Assembly (NCBI GenBank): GCA_008360975.2
Contig: CM039193.1
Location: forward strand, 19,637,389-19,701,388
Length of the DNA stretch: 64,000 bases
Direction: 5' to 3'
DNA from: Lichenostomus cassidix
Taxonomy: Eukaryota; Chordata; Aves; Passeriformes; Meliphagidae
Part shown: in pieces, positions 37,743 to 47,113 of the stretch
Layout: each line of letters begins with the position of its first letter
Position numbering within the stretch: the first letter of the stretch is position 1
Position numbers and translations under genes: made by a program
The notes under the pieces: generated by a model
The model's database searches: none
Seen by the model: only the letters and a program-made list of their open reading frames with translations
Told to the model about the DNA's origin: nothing

Positions 37743-40700
37743 GTGAGCCAGTGGCCTGCCTCCCCCTTTCCTGGGACAGCAGCCTCTTCTCCCTGGAACA
37801 TGTTGGGAATGCTTTTCCCTAGGGGTTTACAGGGGGTTTCCTTTGTGGGAGTGAGAGAGCCCCGAGGGGGTCTGGGCTGGTCCAGTTTCCTCTCCAGGGA
37901 TGTTGCACAGAGTCTGCAAAGAGGGTGGACAGTGGCCAGGAGCCATCCCAGAGCTCCCCAGGCCTTTCTGCAGCATTGCCTTGTCCACTGACATCTGGCT
38001 CCCACAGCCTTCCTGAAACCCCCTTGCAGTGCCCAGTTCCCTAAGGCAGAAAGGAATCCCAGCACACCACGGAAACAGTTCTGATCTATGCTCTCTTCTA
38101 GATTGGTATTGCAATGTGGATAATTTGGAAGTCCTGTTAAATGACGGACTGAAGTTTTTTGAGATAGCTGGAGGCAAGTACTCAACGGCCCTTTCCTGAC
38201 AGAATAATAACCGTCGAGGTAGCAGGAGCTCACTCATGTGCACTTTCCCTTAAGATCATCACAAGATTGAAGGTTTCTGGAAATCTTGCTCTGATCACAC
38301 AGGATTGCTATCAGTGCAAGGAAGGAGCATTTAGCTGTCAATCTTCTTCCCGTGTCAAATGCCAGTTGCTCCTTCCATGTGCTCTGTGCAGCCACAGAGA
38401 AGAGCAGAGAGGGAAGGTTCTGGGCCCAGGGATGTGCCCCGGGGCTCTGTGCCTTGCAAGACTCCTTTGATGGCCCCAGGGAGCCTGAGGTGTTCCTGCT
38501 GCTGCTGCCAAGCCCTGGCTCTGGCTGGGGCTGAGTTCAGAGCTGCTGGCAGCTCCCAGGAGTCCTTTGTGCCCTGCCTGCCCTGCAAGGGGCTCCTTCC
38601 ATCCCAGTGTGGGGCCACTGCAGGCACGTCGTGCCTCTGCCTGTGCTCCTGAGTGGAAGACAGAGGTGAGGGAGTGCCAAGGAGGGATCCCATTGCTGAA
38701 TTGAACTAACTGACACTCGGGCATAAAGGAGACTCTTGAGCAGTGTCATGGGAGCTGTTCTGTCATGCCTTTCTTTGCAGATGAGCCTGTTGGTGAAGGT
38801 GATCCAGCTGCCCAAGCCACATCCAGGACTGAGCCTCTGGGAGATGGTGAGGGTACGTCAAGGCCTTTCCCCCGGGAGAGCTGCCAGCTCAGAGCCCAAA
38901 GTTGGCCAGTGGGGCATCGCTGCAGGTGCCAGGACAGAGCCCTGCACGTGTGTGCCCTTGCCCTGTGGGATCCCCTCACTGTTCCTGTGGCTCAGTGCTG
39001 CCCATGCACATCAGCAGAGCTGACAGAAGCTTCTCTGCCTGTTGAGTTACAGGTGTGTCTGCAGGGAGGACTTTTCCAGCTCCTGGGCTGGATGCTGTGC
39101 GCAAGCCTGGCTCCCGTCGCAGGGGTGAGTAGTGTGTCCCTGCTGAGCCCACGGGCTGAGCACTGCTTTGGTGTGATCCATTCCTGTGACATGGAACTGC
39201 TTTGCTCTAAGGTCCTCCAACAGGAAAGAACAAAGACAAATCAGACAAGAAATCCCAGAAGCCATCCAAACTCATGAGGCAAATGCTGAAGGAAATGCAG
39301 CAGGCAGGACAAGGTGGGTCTATTTCCCTTCCCCTTCTCCTGACACTCAGCAGACAGGGCCTTTTGCTGCAGATCTGGACACTGTGCCTGGCACAGCAGG
39401 AAGGGATCCATTGCAGTGTTGCTGCTCCACTGCTTCTTTCACACTCTGCAGGGCTGTTTCCCAGCCTGGCCTGGCTGCAGCTTCTCCCCAGCCTCTGCAG
39501 GAGGGCATTTGGCACCAGCTGAAAAGGTGTCCTACCTGCATCATTGGCCAGGCAAACCATGAGATCCCCTGCAATTTTCCGGTCTCTGAGTGGAATAGGA
39601 GTAGAAGGAGTTGGGAGGAAGGAGGGCCCTGATCTCCCCCAAAAGCTTCTGTAATGTTGTGATCCTTATACATGACTGTGACAAGCATTGCCTTCTGATG
39701 ATTTCTCCTCCCCAGCTGGAAGAGGTTCCTTCTGACCCAGCTGTAACTCTTCCTTTCTCCAGAGGTGGATGGAGAGGCTGTGCTGAAGGTGGTGTTTCCC
39801 GGAGGAAGCAGTGGCTCATTGGCAGCCTCTGCTGAAGGAAGGGAGGCAATGCCAGGCACAGCCACAGGAGGTAATTGCTGTGCTTCTGGGCCTGAGCCCT
39901 GCTGAGGCTTGAGCTGCCATCTCTGCTGCTTGGCAGTGCAGGCACAGCCCGGAGCAGACAGGCACAGCACAGATGAATTATCCCGAGAGGGCTCAGGGGA
40001 CTCAGCTACTGAGCAGTCCTGCTGGGGTCCCTCTGTGGGAGACGCATCCTGAAATCTGGGAGTGACTGCAAGGGGTGCCCATGGTGGGGAAACGGTAGAG
40101 GGGGATAGCAGGGCTCCATGTGTCCTGAGAGGCCCTGACTCCATTCCCCTGAGCTCTGGGAGCTGTCCCAGGAGAAAGAAAGGGAGGGACGGAGGGAGGA
40201 ATAGTTGTGGAACTGCCAGCTCCAATTTTCCACAGGGCTTTTTGTTGCTTAGTAGGGAAAAAGCCCTGAGGGGCCCTGGGCTGCTCCAGTTTCCTCTCCA
40301 GGGATGTTGCACATGGTCTGTAAAGAGGGTGGATAGTGGCCAGGAGCCATCCCAGAACTCCCCCGGCCCCTCTGCAGCTTCGGCCATGTCCATTGACATC
40401 TGGCTCCCACAGCCTTGCCCAACCCCCTTGGAAAACCAAGTTACCTAAGGCAGAAGGGAATCCCAGCACATCAAAGAAATTATTCTGATCTGTACTTTTT
40501 TCTAGATGAGATTACTGTGAGGGCTTCTCCATTACCTGGGCTACATAAAGTTTTGAAGCCCCTGGAGCCTCCTGCAGGTGTGTTCTCAATTTCCCACCAA
40601 AGAATAATTGTTGACAACCTGGCAAGAATCAGGTGCCAGAAGCTTCTCGGGCTGTTGAGTTACAGGTGTGTCTGCAGGGAGGACTTTTCCAGCTCCTGGG

Positions 40701-43700
40701 CTGGTTGCCACGCCCAAACCCGGCTCTGATCGCAGGGGTGAGTAGTGTGTCCCTGCTGAGCCCACAGGCTGAGCACTGCTTTGGTGTGATCCATTCCTGT
40801 GAAAATGGAAATACTTTGTTAAGGTCCTCCGAGAGTGAAGAACAAACCTAGAGGAGAGAGTGAATCACAGGAGTCAAATGATGTCCTGAAAGAAATCGTC
40901 AAGGAACTGCAGGGAGGGCGTGGTGGGTGCATTTCCCTCACCCTTGTCCTGACACTCAGCAGCCAGGGCCTTTTGCTACACATCTGGACACTCTGTGTCT
41001 AACCCTAACCCACTGAAGCCTCGCTGCCCTGCTGCTGCCTTCACACTCTGCAAGCTGTTTCCCAGCCTGATCTGGCTGCAGCTTCTCCTCAGGCTCTGCA
41101 GGAAAACATTTGGCACCAGCTGACAGGGTGTCCAAATTGCACCAAGGGCCATGCACAGCCTGAGATCCCCTGCAATTTCCCAGTCTCCAGGAATATCAGG
41201 AGGGGTGGTTTCTTAGAGAAGAGAGGGCCCTGGCCCAGCCCCAAGAGCCTGGCTGTTTCCCTGATCCTTATCCATATCTTTGACAAGTAATGCCTCCTGA
41301 AGAGGCAGGCTCCCCAGTGGGTAATGGTCCGTCTTGTCCACCTGTGCTTCTTTCTTTCTCAAGGATTTGACAGAGAGGCTCTGTGGAAGGCAGCATTTCC
41401 CAAAGGAAGGGAGGCAATGCCCAGCATGGGCACAGGAGGTAATTGCTTTCCCAGGCTCAGCTGGGCTCAGCCCTTGGTGGGGCTGTGTGGCAGCAGCTCT
41501 TCCCCCAGGGCCTGCCCATGCACATCTGGCAGCAGCCAAAGCTGGAGGTGTCTTGGCTTCGAGGTCTCTGGAGCACATTCTGCAGCCCATGGGAAACGGG
41601 ACTTGTGCACCAACATCCCTCCTGCTGCAGCTGCCTCCCCGAGCTGCCCTGAGTGCCCAGAGGCCAAAGGGACAGGAGCAGTCCCAAGCAGGACCCCTGG
41701 GGTATGCCCAGGGCCAGAGCCATCGCTGGTTCCCACACTGGGAAGGGGCTTGGAGGGAACCTCCTACCCTTCTGCGTCCTCTGGGCCTGAGCCCTGCTGA
41801 GGCTTGAGCTGCCATCTCTGCTGCTGGGCAGTGCAGGCACAGCCCGGAGCAGACAGGCACAGCACAGATGAATTATCCTGAGAGGGCTCAGGGGACTCGG
41901 CTACTGAGCAGTCCTGCTGGGGTCCCTCTGTGGGAGACTCATCCTGAAACCTGGGTGTGACTGCAAGGGGTGCCCATGGTGGGGCAAAGGCAGAGGGAAA
42001 CAGCAAGGTTCCAGTGTGCCCTGAGAAGGCCTGACTCCATTGCGTTGCACTCTAAAAGCTGTCCAAGAGGAGAGAGGGAGGGAGGGAGAGACGGAAGGAC
42101 AGAGGGAGCGAAGGATAATAGTTCCACTGCCTGCTATGGTTTTCCCCAGGGCTTCAGTGAGGATTTCCTCTGTGTGAGTGAGGGAGCCCCGAGGGGCCCT
42201 GGGCTGCTCCAGTTTCCTCTGCAGGGATGTTGCTCAGGGCCTGCAAAGAAGGTGGACAGTGGACAGGAGGCAGCCCAGAGCTCCCCAGGCCCCTCTGTAG
42301 CTTTGGCCATGTCCATTGACATCTGGCTCCAATGTCATTACCTGACCCCCTTGCAGTTCCCAGTGCCCTAAGGTAAAAGGGATCCCAGCACACGATGGAA
42401 ACGGTTCTGATCTGTGCTCCCTTCTAGACTGGGATCGTGACATGGAATTTGTGGAAAAGCTGCTGAATGGCAATTTGAAGTTCTTGGAGTTTGCTGGAGG
42501 CAAGTTCTGCCAGTTGCTTCTTCCATGTGCTCTCTGCAGCCGCAGAGAAGAGAAAGATGGTTCTGCCCCCAGGGATGTGCCCCGGGGCTCTGTGCCTGGA
42601 GTGGCATATTGATGGCCCCAGGGAACCTGAAGATCTCAAACAATGTCATGGGAGCTGTTCTGTCCTGCCATTCTTTGCAGATGAGCCTGTTGGTGAAGGT
42701 GATCCAGCTGCCCAAGCCACATCCAGGACTGACCCTCTGGGAGATGGAGAGGGTAGGTCAATGCCTTTCCCCCGGGGAGAGCTGCCAGCTCAGAGCCCAA
42801 AGTTAGCCCGTGGGGCATCGCTGCAGGTGCCAGGACAGAGCCCTGCACGTGTGTGCCCTCGCCCTGTGGGATCCTCTCACTGCTCCAGCGGCTCAGTGCT
42901 GCCCATGCATATCAGCAGAGCTGACAGAAGCTTCTCTGCCTGTTGAGTTACAGGTGTGTCTGCAGGGAGGACTTTTCCAGCTCCTGGGCTGGATGCTGTT
43001 TGCAAGCCTGGCTCTTGTCACAGGGGTGAGTAGTGTGTCCCTGCTGAGCCGACATGCCGAACACTGTTTTGGTGTGATCCATTATTGTGAAAATGGAACT
43101 ACTTTCTGTTAAGGTACTCCAAAAGGCAATAGTACAGTTAAAGGAGAAAAGAAATCTCTGAAGCCCTCCAAACTCCTGGACCAGATGCTGACTGATCTGG
43201 AGAGACACCGCGGTGGGTGCATTTTCCTCACCCTTTTCCTGACACTCAGCAGCCAGGGCCTTTTGCTACACATCTGGACACACTGTGCATAACCCTAACC
43301 CAATGCAGCCTCGCTGCCCTGCTGCTGCTTTCACACCCTGCAGGGCTGTTTCCCAGCCTGGCCTGGCTGCAGCTTCTCCCCAGCCTCTGCAGGAAGGCAT
43401 TTGGCACCAGCTGACAGGGTGTCCAGACTTCACCATGGGCCATGCACACCCCGAGATCCTCTGCAATTTCCCAGTCTCCAGGAAGATCAGGAGGGGTGGC
43501 TACTTGGAGAAGAAAAGGCCCTGGCCCAGCCCCAAGATACTGGACTTTTTCCTGACCCTTATCCATGTCTTTGACAAGTATTGGCTCTTGAAGACGCCAT
43601 CTCCACGATGGGTAATGGTCCGTCTTGTCCACCTGTGCTTCTTTCTTTCTCAAGGATTTGACAGAGAAGCTATGTGGAAGGTAGCATTTCCCGAAGGAAG

Positions 43701-44191
43701 GGGGGCGATGCCAGGCATGGACACAGGAGGTAATTGCTTTGCTGGGCTCAGCTGGGCTCAGCCCTTGGTGGGGCTGTGTGGCAGCAGCTCTTCCTCCAGG
43801 GCCTGCCCATGCACATCTGGCAGCAGCCAAAGCTGGAGGTGCCTTGGCTTCGAGGTCTCTGGAGCGCATTTTGCAGCCCATGGGAAACGGGACTTGTGCA
43901 CCAACATCCCTCCTGCTGCAGCTGCCTCCCCGAGCTGCCCTGAGTGCCCAGAGGCCCAAGGCACAGGAGCAGTCCCAAGCAGGACCACTGGGGCTAGCCC
44001 AGGGCCAGAGCCATCGCTGGTTCCCACACTGGGAAGGTGCTTGGAGGGAACCTCCCACCCTTCTGCGTCCTCTGGGCCTGAGCCCTGCTGAGGCCTGAGC
44101 TGCCATCTCTGCTCCTTTGCAGTATGGGCACAGCCCGGAGCAGAGCTGCACATCACGGATGAATTATCCCAAGAGGGCTCAGGGGACTCAG
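37646..44191 (+). CDS. Unrecognised secreted-protein gene built of tandem exon cassettes
   Basis: A signal-peptide exon (37,646-37,742) is followed by three tandem cassettes. Predicted exon types: A 38,102-38,173, 40,506-40,577, 42,428-42,499; B 38,781-38,852, 42,681-42,752; C 39,053-39,124, 40,666-40,737, 42,954-43,025; D 39,212-39,313, 40,824-40,922, 43,114-43,212; E 39,763-39,870, 41,364-41,438, 43,655-43,729; F 39,937-40,052, 41,832-41,881, 44,123-44,191. Every internal exon is open, has splice signals and is phase 1-1. Ending at F1 gives exactly 639 nt, 212 aa; skipping F1 and F2 and reading through F3 gives at least 433 aa continuing toward the assembly gap. The product has few cysteines, a lysine-rich D segment and amphipathic helices, suggesting a small secreted, partly disordered protein. 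No family is recognised. Expression is unproven, and a non-functional duplicate cannot be excluded. Confidence 0.55.
38102..40052 (+). CDS. Cassette 1 (exons A1-B1-C1-D1-E1-F1)
   Basis: A1 (24 codons) encodes DWYCNVDNLEVLLNDGLKFF and ends in a GC donor, GGAG|GCAAGT. B1 encodes DEPVGEGDPAAQATSRTEPL plus GDGEG using donor GAGG|GTACGT. C1 encodes GVSAGRTFPAPGLDAVRKPG plus a basic end. D1 (34 codons) is lysine-rich then helical, PSKLMRQMLKEMQQAG. E1 (36 codons) begins EVDGEAVLKVVFPGGSSG and carries an 11-codon insertion relative to E2 and E3. F1 runs from VQAQPGADRHSTDELS to a TGA at 40,050. The donor used by F3 is lost here (GACTCAGCTACT), so F1 would be a terminal exon. Confidence 0.5.
40506..41881 (+). 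CDS. Cassette 2 (exons A2-C2-D2-E2-F2), lacking B
   Basis: A2 keeps length (72 nt) and phases but its peptide, DEITVRASPLPGLHKVLKPL, is very different from A1 and A3, and its donor is a normal GT (GCAG|GTGTGT). No B exon fits in the 88 nt before C2. C2 encodes GVSAGRTFPAPGLVATPKPG, close to C1. D2 (33 codons) is diverged. E2 encodes GFDREALWKAAFPKGREAMP. F2 is cut short by TGA at 41,879 where F1 has CGA, a CpG-type change. No signal-peptide exon precedes this cassette, so it is not an independent secreted gene as it stands. Confidence 0.45.
42428..44191 (+). CDS. Cassette 3 (exons A3-B3-C3-D3-E3-F3)
   Basis: A3 encodes DWDRDMEFVEKLLNGNLKFL and ends in the same GC donor as A1 (GGAG|GCAAGT). 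B3 is almost identical to B1, but the upstream GTGAGG donor is changed to GAGAGG, which points to GAGG|GTAGGT as the site used in both. C3 encodes GVSAGRTFPAPGLDAVCKPG. D3 includes PSKLLDQMLTDLERHRG. E3 encodes GFDREAMWKVAFPEGRGAMP. F3 ends at an intact donor, ACTCAG|GTACTG at 44,191, so transcription continues into further exons, probably within or beyond the gap at 44,529. Confidence 0.45.
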
Positions 44192-44528
44192 GTACTGGGC
44201 AGTCCTGCTGGCATCCCATCTTATGAGATGCATCCTGAAACCTGGGAGTGACTGCAAGGGGTGCCCATGGTGGGGAAAATGTAGAGGGGGAGAGCAGAGC
44301 TCCAGTGTGTCCTGAGAGGCCCTAACGCTATCCCCTTGGCCTCTGGGAGCTGTCCCAGCAGGGCAGGGAGGGTCGGGGCTGGCAGCAGCTGCTGCAGGGA
44401 TGGCTTTGGCTCGTGTCCCTCGAAGGAGCGACTGCCCAAGCAGCTGTGCTCCCCGCAGGCTCTCCTCCCGGCCTTGTGGGCTTTGTTGGGTGCCACAGCC
44501 TGTGCCAAGGGGCGGCAAGGTGCCTGCA

Positions 44529-45028
44529 NNNNNNNNNNNNNNNNNNNNNNNNNNNNNNNNNNNNNNNNNNNNNNNNNNNNNNNNNNNNNNNNNNNNNNNN
44601 NNNNNNNNNNNNNNNNNNNNNNNNNNNNNNNNNNNNNNNNNNNNNNNNNNNNNNNNNNNNNNNNNNNNNNNNNNNNNNNNNNNNNNNNNNNNNNNNNNNN
44701 NNNNNNNNNNNNNNNNNNNNNNNNNNNNNNNNNNNNNNNNNNNNNNNNNNNNNNNNNNNNNNNNNNNNNNNNNNNNNNNNNNNNNNNNNNNNNNNNNNNN
44801 NNNNNNNNNNNNNNNNNNNNNNNNNNNNNNNNNNNNNNNNNNNNNNNNNNNNNNNNNNNNNNNNNNNNNNNNNNNNNNNNNNNNNNNNNNNNNNNNNNNN
44901 NNNNNNNNNNNNNNNNNNNNNNNNNNNNNNNNNNNNNNNNNNNNNNNNNNNNNNNNNNNNNNNNNNNNNNNNNNNNNNNNNNNNNNNNNNNNNNNNNNNN
45001 NNNNNNNNNNNNNNNNNNNNNNNNNNNN
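44529..45028. other. Assembly gap of 500 Ns
   Basis: Exactly 500 undetermined bases, a placeholder size, so the true length is unknown. Cassette-like intron text (44,225-44,300, matching the ends of cassettes 1 and 2) runs toward it from the left; the right side is CR1. Any open frame reported across it is an artefact. Confidence 0.99.
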
Positions 45029-45130
45029 GTTTATTCCCAATACCCCATCTAACCCTGCCGTCTGGCAGTTGGAAGCCATTCCCCTTATTCTGTCCCTCCA
45101 AGCCCTTGTGAAGAGTCTCTCCTCATCTTT
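45029..45130 (-). mobile_element. CR1 LINE fragment, reverse orientation
   Basis: Reads CCCATCTAACCCTGCCGTCT, GGCAGTTGGAAGCCATTCCC and CTGTCCCTCCAAGCCCTTG, matching the CR1 fragments at 13.4 kb and 16.9 kb. Its left part is in the gap. Confidence 0.75.
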
Positions 45131-46996
45131 CTTGTAGGTTCCCTTCAGGTACTGAATTTAGTCACCCAATTTGCATCACTTGGGTCACAAATTAATTAAC
45201 AGACTGCTGCTGAAGTTTGTAGGTTTGATTATTCATTCAGATGGGCTATTTTTGGCTTTATCCATGATGAGTTCAATGATGTGGTGGCCAGTTTGGCCAT
45301 AATTCTAAATACACTTGCCAGTGCACCAAAAAATGTATTAAATAAAAAAGCTCCCAGTTCTACACTATCCTGTGTAGGGCAATGGGTTGTGTGTAGGTAA
45401 TTTTTAAAATGCCAAAACCTGACATTAACTTCAGAAAGGTTATTTTAGCTGGAGCTAATGGTATGTGAAAGCCCTTGTTCATTACACTGATTTAAACAAT
45501 ACTGCTCTGGTTTTTTAACCCCAAGTGTCTTGGCGTGTAGAAATAAATAGCTAAAATATATGGCTGAAGTAAATGGCATCAGAAATTGGTGCTGGCTGTT
45601 TGGAGCTGTAAACTGTAAGAAACTCAAATAATTTCTTGGGAAATGAAGACACTTGCAAGTGCGTTTTAGTGTTCCCAAGACTGAGTGCTAATGCTAACGC
45701 AGAACTGCTTGTCATGTTGCCTTGCCTCTTTGCAAAGCTGGATTTGCGTTTGTGATTCACATGTGATATTTTCCTTTCAAGTGTGCCTATTTTAGGATGA
45801 TTCTGCCAAAGTAGCATTTAATTTGAATTTGATTTAGAATCATCCAACAGTTGAGGCACGTATAAATTATCTATATTTCAAACAGGTCTATTTTTAACTC
45901 TAAATGTTAGTCACTTACAGAAATGAATAAAAATATTTCAGAAAAGGATAGATTCTTGTTTAACTACTTAAATCTGTCAAACTGGATGAATTGTTCTTTC
46001 TGCAAACTGGCATTCCAGTCCAGATCCTAAGGCTGTAATCCATGATGATGTCCCAGTTGTTCCTGTTTTATTAGACAAAATACATCTACAAAGTGTATTG
46101 CAGGTAGTAAGGTTTTGATTAATGTTTTTTTAGTATTATTATGTCACACTTCATTATGCAAATATTTGCTGAATGTAAGTATGAACGGAATCACATCCTT
46201 ATGATGATTTCATAATGAAATGGTTTTTTCACTTAAGATCTATAAAAGTTTAGCTAATAAGGTAAAATTTTACTCTTATTCAAAGCACTTAAATGCCACA
46301 ATCAATTTTTTGTTAAAAACAATTTGAAGCTTTCTTAGCCAAAAAAGGTCTAAATTAGGGCTTGATGACTACGGCTCAACACAGTGCATTTCTCTACTGT
46401 AACACCTTTTAGAAATACATTGGATACAATTATTTAAGTGATCTAAAGGAAAATATTGTCTGCTGTCAATACGAGCAGATCAAGATCTGTCCATTATTAC
46501 TCTTGATATAATTTAAAAATTTCTGAAAGGAAAAGCGGTTTCATAGGTTCAGTCAATATTTATTTTCTGCAAAGTAAAATCAGTATCATTAATGTAAACA
46601 TATGTAATACATAAATATTAAATCAATCCATTAAACATCTGTGGATCATGGCACTGAACTTATGGCAATCATGTAACTTGAAAACAATGTTTCTTACCAA
46701 TAACAGAGGTTTCTAAATCAATAAACACATCTGAGAACAGGACACCCCTTCACAATATAAAAGCACAGTACTTGAAACCAAATGCTACAGAGAATGGTCA
46801 CATGGAGCTGTTCTTTAAAACTCTGTAGACTGAACAATTGCCACTAAAACTCCCTCTAAAAAAATAAAATTATTTGTTAATAACTTCTATTACCTACAGT
46901 TAGGTAGATCATGCCAGGTAGCACAAAATACAGTAGCTGGAAAATGCAAAATAATTCGGTAGGCCCATCTAATGCTTCGGCAGAGCTGTGTAGAAA
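45131..46996 (-). other. PTPDC1 3' UTR and downstream sequence
   Basis: AT-rich noncoding sequence following the PTPDC1 stop codon on the minus strand. Candidate poly(A) signals (AATAAA on minus) are at 46,559-46,564, 433 nt past the stop, and at 46,067-46,072. The short minus-strand frames around 45.4-45.8 kb lie beyond these and show no family resemblance. Confidence 0.5.
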
Positions 46997-47113
46997 TCAA
47001 GAAGGATTCTCTGTTCCTTCTTTAATACTTTTCCTTTTTTCTTCCAGTGCTTGTTTAAATACAGTTTTCAAGGTATTGTAAACATGTGGTCCATTCTCAG
47101 AATCAAAGCTTGT
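46997..47113 (-). CDS. PTPDC1: PTPDC1 exon 9, terminal coding exon
   Basis: 117 nt encoding TSFDSENGPHVYNTLKTVFK and QALEEKRKSIKEGTENPS then TGA at 46,997-46,999. The acceptor is CTCTTTTATTAG. This matches the conserved C-terminal tail of the family. Confidence 0.9.
   Translation of the reverse strand, partial: TSFDSENGPHVYNTLKTVFKQALEEKRKSIKEGTENPS

Noticed and set aside
39347..40399. 350-codon minus-strand open frame, and similar long minus frames across 37.4-44.2 kb
   Set aside because: They lie opposite the cassette exons and introns, have no splice context or start motif, and recur in each cassette because the sequence repeats. GC-rich composition with few stop words explains them.
44153..45137. 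Open frames of 232-308 codons crossing the N run
   Set aside because: Most of each frame is undetermined sequence, so they are artefacts of the 500-N gap.
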